In this document: positions 29,675 through 38,479 of the stretch, one piece after another
How the letters are laid out: every line of letters begins with the position of its first letter
Numbering within the stretch: the first letter of the stretch is position 1
Source: Vibrio tritonius
GTDB taxonomy: Bacteria; Pseudomonadota; Gammaproteobacteria; Enterobacterales; Vibrionaceae
Direction of reading: 5' to 3'
Length of the DNA: 64,000 nucleotides
NCBI RefSeq assembly: GCF_001547935.1
Contig: NZ_AP014635.1
Span: 3,348,001 to 3,412,000 of the forward strand
Translations under genes and position numbers: made by a program
Notes under the pieces: model-generated
What the model saw: the letters and a program-made list of their open reading frames with translations, nothing else
Database searches by the model: none
Told to the model about the DNA's origin: nothing

Positions 29675-30100
29675 ATGGGTTATCAACACATCTTAGTTGC
29701 CGTCGATCTTTCTGAAGATAGCAAAGTATTAGTCGACAAAGCGGTGGCGTTCGCAAGACCTTTAAACGCTCAATTGTCGTTCATTCATATCGATGTGAAT
29801 TATGCGGAGCTTTATACTGGTCTCATCGATATCAATCTGGCTGAAACACAGCACAACTCCATGGAAGCCTCCCTCAATCAGCTTCAAGATTTGGCTAAAT
29901 ATGCGGGTTATCCAATTAATCACACCTTGGTGGGGAGTGGTGATTTAAGCAACGAGATCTGCGATACGATTGCGGAGTTTAATATTGACCTAGTTGTCTG
30001 CGGCCATCACCAAGATTTCTGGAGTAAAATCCTATCCTCAACCAAACAGCTCATGAATTGCACACCTGTCGACCTTCTGGTTGTGCCATTTGTTGACTGA
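29675..30100 (+). CDS. uspA: Universal stress protein A
   Basis: 141 residues. UspA fold: HILVAVDLSEDSKVLVDKAV at the N-terminus and IDLVVCGHHQDFWSKILSST-type C-terminal segment. E. coli-type UspA proteins lack the GxGxxG(S/T) ATP loop; here too it is absent (CGHHQDFW in its place). Induced by growth arrest in relatives. AAAGGAGAT lies just upstream of ATG 29675. Confidence 0.93.
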   Translation: MGYQHILVAVDLSEDSKVLVDKAVAFARPLNAQLSFIHIDVNYAELYTGLIDINLAETQHNSMEASLNQLQDLAKYAGYPINHTLVGSGDLSNEICDTIAEFNIDLVVCGHHQDFWSKILSSTKQLMNCTPVDLLVVPFVD

Positions 30101-30155
30101 CGACAAAAGTAAATTCCGATAAACTTGGTTACTTTCTCCCTTGTGCGAAGTAACC

Positions 30156-31037
30156 ATGTTTTATCTATCTGCTGTCACCCTACTATGGGCATTCTCTTTC
30201 AGCCTGATCGGCGTTTATCTTTCCGGTCAGGTTGATTCTTGGTTTGCGGTACTGATGCGTATTGCTCTCGCCAGCCTCGTCTTTCTGCCATTTCTCAAAT
30301 TCAAAAACATATCAGGCAAGCTGATCATTAAATTAATGGCGATTGGCGGCATCCAACTCGGATTGATGTATTGTTTCTATTACCAATCCTTCCTACTACT
30401 GACGGTTCCCGAAGTATTGCTGTTTACCGTATTTACTCCCATCTATGTCACCTTGATTTATGACTTACTCAAAGGGAGATTCTCACCTTGGTATTTGGTG
30501 ACCGCTCTCATCGCGGTGGCAGGCGCAGCCATTATTAAGTTCTCCGGCATTAACCAAAACTTCGTTTTAGGATTTCTCGTGGTGCAAGGAGCTAACCTTT
30601 GCTTCGCCATTGGCCAAGTGGGCTACAAATATGTAATGGAAAAAGAAGCCGCTGAGATTCCACAACGCACGATATTTGGCTATTTCTATCTCGGCGCTCT
30701 CGTTGTTGCGTCAGTTGCCTTTTTACTAATGGGTAACCTAAATAAACTGCCAACTACGGCTACACAATGGGGTATTTTGATCTATCTTGGCGTCATTGCT
30801 TCGGGTCTAGGCTACTTTGTGTGGAATAAGGGCGCCTGCTTAGTCAACGCAGGCGCGTTAGCTATCATGAATAACGCACTGGTTCCGGCAGGGCTTATCG
30901 TTAATATTCTGATTTGGAATCGAGATGTGGACTACCCTCGCCTTATTCTTGGGGGCATTGTTATCCTGTTTTCATTGTGGGCCAACGAAACTTGGATAAA
31001 ACGCCTAGCGCAAAAAAGTTACGCGCGTTCAAATTGA
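30156..31037 (+). CDS. EamA/DMT-family transporter (carboxylate/amino acid exporter type)
   Basis: 293 residues from ATG 30156 (MFYLSAVTLLWAFSFSLIGV); a TTG at 30141 gives five more residues and is less likely. Ten predicted helices in two EamA repeats; GIQLGLMYCFYYQSFLLLTV and VPEVLLFTVFTPIYV in the first, IASGLGYFVWNKGACLVNAG and ALAIMNNALVPAGLIVNI in the second, as in the carboxylate/amino acid transporter branch. Substrate unknown. Ends at a shared terminator. Confidence 0.82.
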   Translation: MFYLSAVTLLWAFSFSLIGVYLSGQVDSWFAVLMRIALASLVFLPFLKFKNISGKLIIKLMAIGGIQLGLMYCFYYQSFLLLTVPEVLLFTVFTPIYVTLIYDLLKGRFSPWYLVTALIAVAGAAIIKFSGINQNFVLGFLVVQGANLCFAIGQVGYKYVMEKEAAEIPQRTIFGYFYLGALVVASVAFLLMGNLNKLPTTATQWGILIYLGVIASGLGYFVWNKGACLVNAGALAIMNNALVPAGLIVNILIWNRDVDYPRLILGGIVILFSLWANETWIKRLAQKSYARSN

Positions 31038-31049
31038 TAGGTTTACAGC

Positions 31050-31075
31050 AAAAAGCCGCTTGATAGCGGCTTTTT
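31050..31075. terminator. Bidirectional intrinsic terminator
   Basis: Perfect arms AAAAAGCCGCT (31050-31060) and AGCGGCTTTTT (31065-31075) around TGAT, between the converging transporter gene and the lysine-rich protein gene. Confidence 0.92.
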
Positions 31076-31085
31076 TCAATCCAAA

Positions 31086-31496
31086 TTAATGCATCGGTAC
31101 TGGTTCTTGCTGAACAACACCTAAACTGTTTTTTGCTGTTAGCTGATTGAATTTATTATTTAATTGGGTTTGTTTACGCACCAGTTTTTGCTGCTTTTTG
31201 TACACTTTTGCCAATTTCTTCTGCAACTTCTTCTGTTGCTTAAGTGCTTTTTTCGCCTTTTTCAAACTGATATTGAGCGGCATTTCATCCGTAATAAAAT
31301 CCAAACCTAATATCGGCGCGTTATACGATGTCTCTTTACTACGTTCAATCTTCTGCGGCTTACATAAGTTGCCTTTCTCTTTCGAAGACCGAGCACAAGA
31401 GCGACAAACATAGTTTGGCGCTTCCACTAGACGATAGATTTCACCAAGTGAACTCGCGATATCGCGGCGATTCATTTTACAAAAACGGGTTGTCAT
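31086..31496 (-). CDS. Unknown lysine-rich coiled-coil protein with Cys motif
   Basis: 136 residues from ATG 31496 (MTTRFCKMNRRDIASSLGEI); the longer frame to 31526 lacks support, while GAGTGAGAG lies 5 nt before the ATG. The N-terminal half carries four cysteines (FCKM, VCRSC, LCKP), a possible zinc site. The C-terminal half is a coiled coil made of lysine and glutamine repeats (KKAKKALKQQKKLQKKLAKV), strongly basic. This suggests nucleic-acid or ribosome contact, which is only inference. Same strand as rsmJ, 40 nt downstream of it. Family not recognised. Confidence 0.65.
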   Translation of the reverse strand: MTTRFCKMNRRDIASSLGEIYRLVEAPNYVCRSCARSSKEKGNLCKPQKIERSKETSYNAPILGLDFITDEMPLNISLKKAKKALKQQKKLQKKLAKVYKKQQKLVRKQTQLNNKFNQLTAKNSLGVVQQEPVPMH

Positions 31497-31536
31497 CTTT
31501 ACTCTCACTCCATGCTCACTTGGCAAGTCATTAAGA

Positions 31537-32322
31537 CTAATCTTCTTTCATCGCAGACAACACATACACATCAAAACGGTTTTTCTTCGTCTCAATCGCC
31601 ATGGTCGGTTTGTGTTGATTCAACCATTCTGCGTAATCTGGACGCTTTACGACCACACGTTTTGTCGCGAGTGCTAGAGCGGGCTCTAACAGACCATCCG
31701 CATCATTATCGGCACCAACCAGTGATTGAAAGACTCGCATCTCTTTTTTCACTAAGGCAGATTTCTTTTTGCCTTCTGGATGTGGATACATAGGATCAAG
31801 ATAGACCACATCTGGACGAGCAAAATTCGGGTCTCGAGCAAGTTGGTGTAATGCATCATGGCTTGATGCATGGATTAAATTCACTCGTTCTTGCACCCAA
31901 GCACCGATCTCAGGGTCTTGCTTGGCTCTTTGTAAGCCATCATCAAGCAACGCGGCAACAACCGGATGACGTTCCACCAGCTGCACTTTACAGCCCAACG
32001 ACGCCAGTACAAAAGCATCACGGCCAAGGCCTGCCGTACCATCTAACACAGTCGGCATAACGCCTTTATTTAAGCCAGCAGCTTTAGCTATCGCCTGCCC
32101 TTTACCACCACCAAACTTACGGCGGTGTGCAACGGCCCCAGTGACCCAATCAACATAGATTGCGCCAAGCTTAGGCTCGTCCAATTTGCGTAACTCAAGT
32201 CGCTCGTCTGTCAGCACTAAAGCAAAAAGGCTCTGGCTCGAATGTTCAAGCTTCCAGCGTGTCGCCAAAAGGTCTAATTCACCTTGACGCTCAGGTGCTT
32301 CAGCAATCAGTTGTATCTGCAA
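31537..32322 (-). CDS. rsmJ: 16S rRNA m2G1516 methyltransferase RsmJ
   Basis: 261 residues. SAM-binding motif [19 protein letters not shown] with the following [18 protein letters not shown], and the catalytic-type [20 protein letters not shown]. The fore-part [21 protein letters not shown] is typical of RsmJ (YhiQ). It methylates G1516 of 16S rRNA. Divergent from asnC. Confidence 0.94.
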   Translation of the reverse strand: MQIQLIAEAPERQGELDLLATRWKLEHSSQSLFALVLTDERLELRKLDEPKLGAIYVDWVTGAVAHRRKFGGGKGQAIAKAAGLNKGVMPTVLDGTAGLGRDAFVLASLGCKVQLVERHPVVAALLDDGLQRAKQDPEIGAWVQERVNLIHASSHDALHQLARDPNFARPDVVYLDPMYPHPEGKKKSALVKKEMRVFQSLVGADNDADGLLEPALALATKRVVVKRPDYAEWLNQHKPTMAIETKKNRFDVYVLSAMKED

Positions 32323-32530
32323 AAAATGGACTCCAAACTCGGGGCTAGTAACGGCGCAATTTTAGCGGATTTTGCTAGGAATACCTACACTTCGCAAAGA
32401 AAGTTCCATACACAGCCAACGCTCACACGTAACATCAAGAAAATGAGAATATAAACGCTAATTGATATTACTCTTTTCTAGGAGATGTTAAGATAATGAA
32501 ACCGGTTGTTGTTCGAGAAGAGAAAAGGAT

Positions 32531-33001
32531 ATGACGAGCCCTGTAGCTGCGATAAAACTTGATGATTTAGACAGAGCTATTCTAAAGATCTTAATGGACG
32601 ATGCTCGAACACCCTACGCTGAAATGGCCAAACAGTTTAACGTTAGCCCCGCCACAATCCACGTGCGTATCGAGAAAATGAAATCTTCCGATATTATTCA
32701 AGGTACAGAGGTGGTGGTAAATACAAAAAAACTCGGTTACGACGTTTGCTGCTTTATTGGTATTAACCTTAACGCAGCCCGTGATTACCATTCTGCTTTG
32801 ACAAAACTTAATGCTTTAGATGAAGTGGTAGAAGCCTACTACACCACTGGTGCTTATAATATCTTTGTCAAATTAATGTGTCGCTCTATCGAAGAACTTC
32901 AACATGTACTTATCGATAAATTACAAGCAATTGATGAAGTGCAATCAACAGAAACATTAATTTCATTACAAAATCCAATTAATCGGAATGTAAATCCTTA
33001 A
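32531..33001 (+). CDS. asnC: Transcriptional regulator AsnC (Lrp/AsnC family)
   Basis: 156 residues. N-terminal helix-turn-helix (LDRAILKILMDDARTPYAEM, then FNVSPATIHVRIEKMK) and C-terminal RAM domain (GYDVCCFIGINL, DEVVEAYYTTGAYNIFVKLM). The YYTTG motif and the ending VQSTETLISLQNPINR match E. coli AsnC, the asparagine-responsive activator of asnA. No asnA is seen next to it here. AAAGGAT lies just upstream of ATG 32531. Confidence 0.93.
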   Translation: MTSPVAAIKLDDLDRAILKILMDDARTPYAEMAKQFNVSPATIHVRIEKMKSSDIIQGTEVVVNTKKLGYDVCCFIGINLNAARDYHSALTKLNALDEVVEAYYTTGAYNIFVKLMCRSIEELQHVLIDKLQAIDEVQSTETLISLQNPINRNVNP

Positions 33002-33026
33002 AAAAGCCCCAATTTATATTTGGGGC
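33001..33026 (-). terminator. Hairpin terminator between asnC and the tsrA-like gene
   Basis: Arms GCCCCAA (33006-33012) and TTGGGGC (33020-33026). The T-run follows on the minus strand, so it mainly ends the tsrA-like transcript; for asnC the tail is weak. Confidence 0.7.
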
Positions 33027-33052
33027 CAATCATTATATTTAAATTAATTAAA

Positions 33053-33334
33053 TTATTTATTCAGATATTTTAATAATTCTTCAGCTGATATGCCTTGTTG
33101 TGCTAGTTCTTTTGCCAGAACATCAACTTGTTCGTTTTTACGTGAATCAATTACTTGTTGAAATTGATAAACCAGATCACGTAGGACGCTAATAGGTACT
33201 TGTTTTGCCGCACTGCGAATACGTTCACTACTTTGGTTGCCCAATTCACTAAGTAGTTTGCCAAACATAACCTTTTCTGGAGACTCATCAAGTTGTTCTA
33301 AAATTCGAGCCATTTCATAGGTTGTAAGAGACAT
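33053..33334 (-). CDS. tsrA: H-NS-like small regulator, probable TsrA
   Basis: 93 residues, helical, without a DNA-binding domain that I can recognise. The C-terminal part (VDVLAKELAQQGISAEELLKYL) resembles the end of the H-NS oligomerisation region (EMLIADGIDPNELL type). Its size and place, between asnC and the Bcr/CflA gene, agree with V. cholerae TsrA (VC0070 as I remember it), which with H-NS represses type VI secretion and other horizontally acquired genes. The assignment rests on position more than on motifs. Confidence 0.68.
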   Translation of the reverse strand: MSLTTYEMARILEQLDESPEKVMFGKLLSELGNQSSERIRSAAKQVPISVLRDLVYQFQQVIDSRKNEQVDVLAKELAQQGISAEELLKYLNK

Positions 33335-33445
33335 TGATTATGATTCCAAAGTATTAATTAAAAGTAATGTTAGAGCCGTTAGGATTAACGTCTCTAACTA
33401 ATTCAAGAAATAAAAATGAGGAGAGGTAATTTACCTAACCTAGCT

Positions 33446-34636
33446 TTAAGGCTCAAGCACCCATTGATGCCATTTTCGACCCACATCAGAGAATAGTACT
33501 AATAACGCAGGAACGACAAGCCACATTTGTATTGCAATTAACCAATAAGGTGTCATTTCTAGACTCTGTACTAGCGCAACCACCAGCCCAGAACCACTCA
33601 TCTGAAATAAACCCAATAACGCGGCAGCGGTACCTGCTTTATCGCCAAAAGGAGCGAGTGCTTTACCAGCAGCAGCACCGAGAATCCAAGCAAACCCAAG
33701 TGATGAAATAAAAATGGGCAACATAAAACGCCAAGCAGTTTGCTCTGTGGACAAAACAACCATGACAGTTCCCGCAATGCCGAGCAGAAAAATACCCGCA
33801 ATAATTGAGCGATGAGTTCCTAATTTATCCATAACCTTTGGTGCAGTTAAACACGCGATAATATTAATCGCAGCATTTACACCAAACCAAAAGGTAAATT
33901 GATCCATAGACAGCCCGAGACGCTGCATTAGAACCAATGGAGCAGAAGTGACGTACGCCAAAATAACTCCCATCGACAACATACACAAGCCCGCATGAAA
34001 TAAAAATGACGGATTTTTTACAACATCCCAATAACGACTCACTTGAAAAGTGGGAGTTTGGGATTGATTTGGATTGGTTTCCTTCATACTAAACCAAAGT
34101 AAAGTACCGCAAACCACAGCGAATACCACCATAAATGAGAAGTTTGCCCGCCACGAGTAATGCTGGGTTAACCAACTCCCTAGAATAGGCGCTAAGGCCG
34201 GGATAAAGCAGATAGCTCCATTAAGATAACTGATCATTTTGCCACTTTTCTCTGGACCAAAGAGGTCGCGTACACACGCAAAAGCAGCCACTGATGTCGC
34301 ACAGGCTCCTAAGCCTTGCATTAATCGTCCCATCAACATCCACTCAATGCTCTCTGCTTGCCAACAAAGAAATGCACTCACTGCGTAAATGGTGATACCC
34401 ACTAATGCGACGGTTCTACGTCCATACTTATCAGCTAATGGACCAGCAAATAGTTGTCCTAGCCCCATAGCAAACAAAAAACCCGTAATCGTGAGTTTAG
34501 CTAGCTCATGTTCCACGTGAAACGTGGTAGCAATCATTGGTAAAGCTGGCAAATAGATATCAATCGCTAAAGGACTAAATAGAACTAACAGCGTCAAAAG
34601 CACCATTTGGAAGCGTGATGGAGAAGCAGAAACCAT
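33446..34636 (-). CDS. Bcr/CflA-family multidrug efflux MFS transporter
   Basis: 396 residues from ATG 34636 (MVSASPSRFQMVLLTLLV), chosen because AAGGAGT lies 7 nt upstream; the frame extends further but without support. Twelve predicted helices. Family signs: SPLAIDIYLPALP in helix 1, GQLFAGPLADKYGRRTVALVG (motif A) and SWRANFSFMVVF. Proton-driven drug export is expected; the substrate is unknown. A parS-type site lies inside the gene at 34509. Divergent from a LysR gene, which probably controls it. Confidence 0.88.
   Translation of the reverse strand: MVSASPSRFQMVLLTLLVLFSPLAIDIYLPALPMIATTFHVEHELAKLTITGFLFAMGLGQLFAGPLADKYGRRTVALVGITIYAVSAFLCWQAESIEWMLMGRLMQGLGACATSVAAFACVRDLFGPEKSGKMISYLNGAICFIPALAPILGSWLTQHYSWRANFSFMVVFAVVCGTLLWFSMKETNPNQSQTPTFQVSRYWDVVKNPSFLFHAGLCMLSMGVILAYVTSAPLVLMQRLGLSMDQFTFWFGVNAAINIIACLTAPKVMDKLGTHRSIIAGIFLLGIAGTVMVVLSTEQTAWRFMLPIFISSLGFAWILGAAAGKALAPFGDKAGTAAALLGLFQMSGSGLVVALVQSLEMTPYWLIAIQMWLVVPALLVLFSDVGRKWHQWVLEP
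34509..34524. other. parS-like ParB site (one mismatch), inside the MFS gene
   Basis: TGTTCCACGTGAAACG fits the general parS consensus TGTTNCACGTGAAACA at all positions except the last. It is in the coding sequence of the efflux gene, where it encodes part of TTFHVEH. With the two perfect sites at 45049 and 48810 it would form a cluster of three over 14 kb. The single mismatch lowers confidence. Confidence 0.6.
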
Positions 34637-34703
34637 CAATAAAACTCCTTGTTGAACCAGAATAAAAAGAAATGCTGGCGCATCATAGAGCAATGGTGTT
34701 ATG

Positions 34704-34732
34704 AATAACAATGATATGTAATCATTGTTATT
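34704..34732. promoter_or_regulatory. Perfect 12-bp inverted repeat between MFS and LysR genes
   Basis: Arms AATAACAATGAT (34704-34715) and ATCATTGTTATT (34721-34732) with a 5-bp spacer ATGTA. It lies between the divergent efflux and regulator genes, 21 bp upstream of the LysR start and 67 bp upstream of the MFS start. A binding site for the LysR-type regulator is the simplest reading. Confidence 0.7.
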
Positions 34733-34752
34733 ATTCCAGTTTGGAAAATCAT

Positions 34753-35694
34753 ATGAAGGTAGAAAAACTCGCCCGTCTCGACCTAAATTTGTTGGTCTGC
34801 CTTAAGGTTCTTACAGAAGAACTTAACGTGACTCGGGCAGCCAATCGGCTTTTTCTCAGTCAATCAGCTGTCAGTAAGTCACTCGCAAAGTTACGAGAGC
34901 AGTTTGATGACCCTTTGTTTATTCGCACTTCTCATGGGCTAAAAGCAACACCAAAAACACTATTCCTTAAGCCAAAACTTGATGCACTCATTCATCAGTT
35001 GGACCTTATATCTCAGCCGATAGAGTTCAGCCCAACCCATAGTGAATACCATTTCCAAATTGCTGCAGTTGAGAGCATCTATCCTCTATTGCTTCCCCAT
35101 TTTTTGCCAACACTGTTTCAATTGGGTCCTCAATTAAATATCAGCACGCATGCTTGGAATAATGACACGCTTAAAAAATTGCAATTAGGTGAGTTAGACT
35201 TAGGTATTGTCGGTCGTGATGTCGACATTAGTGATTCACGTATTACTATGCCATTACCCTTAGACATCGCGAGTGAAGAAATATACCGCGATCACCAAAT
35301 GTGCTTGATAAGACAGGACCATCCGGCACTAAAACAAGACTGGAACTTAGAAAGCTATCTAGATTTACGTCACGTTCAAGTACGTTACGATGGTAACGAT
35401 CGCTGGTTACTTGATTACCGGCTCGCCGACATTGGGCGCGAACGCGACATTGCCATAACCGTTCCCGATCATAATAGTGCAGCAACGCTATGTACTTACA
35501 CAGATTTTGTTTTTACTGCGCCAAGTCACTTTGCTCATGAAATGGTAAAACAGAAAAACTTGGTCGCACTTCCCCTGCCACTAGCATTTCCCCCAATGGC
35601 CTATACCCTACTTTGGAGTCAAGAACGTAATAGCGATCAAGCATTAACTTGGTTACGGAAACTGATTAAGTCTAAAACCGCACATTTACAGTAG
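34753..35694 (+). CDS. LysR-family transcriptional regulator
   Basis: 313 residues from ATG 34753 (MKVEKLARLDLNLLVCLKVL). N-terminal winged helix (LNVTRAANRLFLSQSAVSKS, then DDPLFIRTSHGLKATPKT) and C-terminal substrate-binding domain (GELDLGIVGRDVD). Divergent from the Bcr/CflA pump, with a perfect palindrome between them, so it probably controls the pump and itself. Effector unknown. The upstream in-frame codons overlap the palindrome and are not used. Confidence 0.87.
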   Translation: MKVEKLARLDLNLLVCLKVLTEELNVTRAANRLFLSQSAVSKSLAKLREQFDDPLFIRTSHGLKATPKTLFLKPKLDALIHQLDLISQPIEFSPTHSEYHFQIAAVESIYPLLLPHFLPTLFQLGPQLNISTHAWNNDTLKKLQLGELDLGIVGRDVDISDSRITMPLPLDIASEEIYRDHQMCLIRQDHPALKQDWNLESYLDLRHVQVRYDGNDRWLLDYRLADIGRERDIAITVPDHNSAATLCTYTDFVFTAPSHFAHEMVKQKNLVALPLPLAFPPMAYTLLWSQERNSDQALTWLRKLIKSKTAHLQ

Positions 35695-35807
35695 TCGTCA
35701 GGTTGCTGATTGCGCCCTAAAGGCAAAAAGAGTAGCTTAGACTTTCACGTCCAAAATCACATAAGATCATAGTCAAATAAAAGGACTGTTGTTAAAGGAT
35801 ATTACAG

Positions 35808-37598
35808 ATGCAACCATTTACATCTCAACGTGTCGAAGCTCTGCGCAGCTGGATAGCACAACATCAACTTGATGCCATAATTATTCCTCATGAAGATGAA
35901 TATCTAGGTGAATATGTTCCTGAGCATAACGAACGTTTGCATTGGTTAACCGGCTTTACTGGTTCTGCTGGTGCCGCAGTAGTGAGTCAGGATAAAGCAG
36001 CTATTTTCGTTGATGGTCGCTACACCGTACAAGTACGTAAACAAGTGCCTGCAGAAATCTTCGAGTATCGCCATCTTGTCGAACAACCTTATCTAGACTG
36101 GCTAATCGAACAACTACCAGCCGGCAGTAAAGTTGGCTTTGACCCAAGAATGCACCGAGCTAACTGGCTAACAGCCACCCAAGCTAAACTGGCTGGTGAC
36201 ATTGAACTCGTTGCAGTTGATACTAACCCAGTCGATGAACTTTGGCATGATCGACCTGCAGCGGTTGTCTCTCCTATGCGCTTAATGGGCAATGAACTAG
36301 TTGGTGAAAGCAGCTTAGCTAAACGCCAAAAAATCGCGAAAATCCTTCAAACCAAGAAAGCCGATAGCGTTATCTTGACTGAATTAGACTCTATTTGCTG
36401 GTTACTGAACATTCGCGGTCTCGATGTTTCTCGCCTACCAGTGCTACTTTCACACGCTATTTTGCACAACACTGGTGACGTGGATTTCTTCCTCGATCCT
36501 GCTCGTTTAGCAGAAGGCTTTTTTGCTCACGCAGGCGAAGGAGTTCGCGTACATCACCCAGACGAATTAGCGCAACAACTTAACGCACTAGCAGGTAAAC
36601 GCGTTATCGTTGACCCAACCACCAGTAATGCATGGTTTACTCTTAACTTACAAAATGTAGGTGCAGAGTTAATTGCAGACTCCGACCCATGCCTGACACC
36701 TAAAGCAGCAAAAAATGCCACGGAAGTTTCGGGCATGAAAGCATGTCATGTGCGTGATGGAGCAGCAATGGTGAATTTCCTTGCTTGGTTAGATGCTCAA
36801 GTAGCAGCGGGAACCGAACTTAACGAAGCGCTAGTCTCCGATCGCCTACAAGCATTTCGCGAGGAAGACCCAACCCTAGCAGATTTAAGCTTTGATACTA
36901 TTTCGGCAGCTGTAAGTAATGCTGCGATGTGTCACTACAATCACATGAATCAACCGGAACCTGGTAAGTTAGAGCTTAATTCACTCTACCTCGTCGATTC
37001 CGGTGGCCAATACATTGATGGTACAACCGACATTACTCGTACAGTTGCTATTGGTGAAGTTAGCCAAGAAATGAAACAGCAATACACCTTAGTTCTTAAA
37101 GGTCATATTGCGCTGGCTAAAGCACGTTTTCCGAAAGGAACCTGTGGCCACCATTTAGATATTCTTGCTCGCCAACACCTTTGGGCTAATGGGTATGATT
37201 ATGATCATGGAACTGGCCACGGTGTAGGTCATTTCTTAAGTGTTCATGAAGGACCACAACGTATTGGTAAAGCGGTAAATAACTTCCCGCTTCAACCTGG
37301 TATGGTGCTATCCAACGAACCTGGCTATTACCGTGCCGATGGCTTTGGTATTCGCATCGAAAACCTAGAGCTTGTCGTTGATGTTGAAACTCAGGGTGAT
37401 TTTGATGTTCTCGGCTTTGAGGCATTAACTCGTTGCCCAATCGATAAACGAGCTATCGATACTAACTTATTAACTAAACCAGAACTTGCATGGTTGAACC
37501 ACTATCACCAACAAGTTTGGGATGATGTGAGTCCCCTTGTAAGTCAAGAAACACAAGCTTGGTTACGTGAAGCTACAGCCCCTCTCCATCACATTTAA
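35808..37598 (+). CDS. Xaa-Pro aminopeptidase (aminopeptidase P family, M24B)
   Basis: 596 residues, the long three-domain form with two creatinase-like N-terminal domains before the M24 catalytic domain (E. coli PepP, at about 440, is shorter). The two-metal ligands are visible: LVDSGGQYIDGTTDITRT (two Asp), GTGHGVGHFLSVHEG (His), LSNEPGYY (Glu) and IRIENLELV (Glu). Removes N-terminal residues before proline, in the cytosol. Ends at a hairpin terminator. Confidence 0.92.
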   Translation: MQPFTSQRVEALRSWIAQHQLDAIIIPHEDEYLGEYVPEHNERLHWLTGFTGSAGAAVVSQDKAAIFVDGRYTVQVRKQVPAEIFEYRHLVEQPYLDWLIEQLPAGSKVGFDPRMHRANWLTATQAKLAGDIELVAVDTNPVDELWHDRPAAVVSPMRLMGNELVGESSLAKRQKIAKILQTKKADSVILTELDSICWLLNIRGLDVSRLPVLLSHAILHNTGDVDFFLDPARLAEGFFAHAGEGVRVHHPDELAQQLNALAGKRVIVDPTTSNAWFTLNLQNVGAELIADSDPCLTPKAAKNATEVSGMKACHVRDGAAMVNFLAWLDAQVAAGTELNEALVSDRLQAFREEDPTLADLSFDTISAAVSNAAMCHYNHMNQPEPGKLELNSLYLVDSGGQYIDGTTDITRTVAIGEVSQEMKQQYTLVLKGHIALAKARFPKGTCGHHLDILARQHLWANGYDYDHGTGHGVGHFLSVHEGPQRIGKAVNNFPLQPGMVLSNEPGYYRADGFGIRIENLELVVDVETQGDFDVLGFEALTRCPIDKRAIDTNLLTKPELAWLNHYHQQVWDDVSPLVSQETQAWLREATAPLHHI

Positions 37599-37622
37599 TC
37601 AACAAAATACATAAAACCCAAG

Positions 37623-37656
37623 CCCCTCATAACTTAGAGTTCTGAGGGGTTTTTTA
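37623..37656 (+). terminator. Intrinsic terminator after aminopeptidase P gene
   Basis: Arms CCCCTCA (37623-37629) and TGAGGGG (37643-37649) with a T-run after them. Confidence 0.88.
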
Positions 37657-37865
37657 TTCTCTTTTGTAATAAAAATCACACAGATAAGAACTCAAAGTAA
37701 AATAAAAACAAAACCAATCCCATCTATATGTTTTAAAACACCTTTATCACAAAACAAGCACCAGAAAGAAACATTTCACCCCAAAATATATTTGAGATCT
37801 AAACATTATAGGTATAAGGTTATATTTAATTAATCGTTCAATAAAAATTAACAAAAGGTGTGAAT
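37657..37865 (+). promoter_or_regulatory. AT-rich upstream region of the bet operon
   Basis: Gene-free and very AT-rich. It must hold the betI promoter. A partly symmetric TTAATCGTTCAATAA at 37830-37844, just before the start, resembles remembered BetI operators with a GTTCAAT core, but the symmetry is imperfect. An AAGGTG ribosome site at 37855-37860 serves the ATG at 37866. Confidence 0.4.
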
Positions 37866-38465
37866 ATGCCAAAGGTAGGGATGCCAGACATACGTAAACC
37901 TCAACTTGTTAAGGCGACAATGACTGTCATCGAGCGTGTAGGCCTGCATGCGGCAAGCATTGCTCTTATCAGTGAAGAAGCTGGTGTGTCGTCTGGTATT
38001 ATCAACCACTACTTCGGTGGCAAGCACGGCCTGCTTGAAGAAACGATGCGCTCGATCTTGCGAGAGCACGGAGCCACGGTCAGCAAAGCTTTAGCTGATT
38101 TGCCTAAAACAGCACATAAACAGCGCATATTGGCGATTGTTAAAGCAAATTTTGATAACTACCAAACCCAAGGATGTGTCATAAAAACGTGGCTGGCGTT
38201 CTGGTCCCACTCAATGCATGACAAACAACTAATGCGTTTACAACGAGTAAACGAAATGCGTTTGTTATCCCACCTATTAATTGAACTCAAAGCAATATTT
38301 TGCGAATCACACGCACAAAACGTAGCTCATGCTATTGCTGCATTGATTGATGGAATGTGGCTTCGTGCGGCATTAAGCCCTGAGGGGTTATCACACAATC
38401 ACATCGAATCCATTATTGAAAACTACGTCGAAACACAACTTCTCGCTCAACAAACTCAGTATTAA
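37866..38465 (+). CDS. betI: Choline-responsive repressor BetI (TetR family)
   Basis: 199 residues from ATG 37866 ([19 protein letters not shown]). TetR helix-turn-helix [32 protein letters not shown]; the C-terminal domain with [23 protein letters not shown] is typical of BetI. It represses the operon, and choline relieves it. The frame also has a GTG at 37860, but the ribosome site AAGGTG overlaps that codon. Confidence 0.95.
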   Translation: MPKVGMPDIRKPQLVKATMTVIERVGLHAASIALISEEAGVSSGIINHYFGGKHGLLEETMRSILREHGATVSKALADLPKTAHKQRILAIVKANFDNYQTQGCVIKTWLAFWSHSMHDKQLMRLQRVNEMRLLSHLLIELKAIFCESHAQNVAHAIAALIDGMWLRAALSPEGLSHNHIESIIENYVETQLLAQQTQY

Positions 38466-38479
38466 GCAAAAGGCTTTTT

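Noticed and set aside
37830..37844. BetI operator
   Set aside because: The GTTCAAT core is suggestive but the inverted repeat is imperfect; kept only as a remark in the upstream-region entry.
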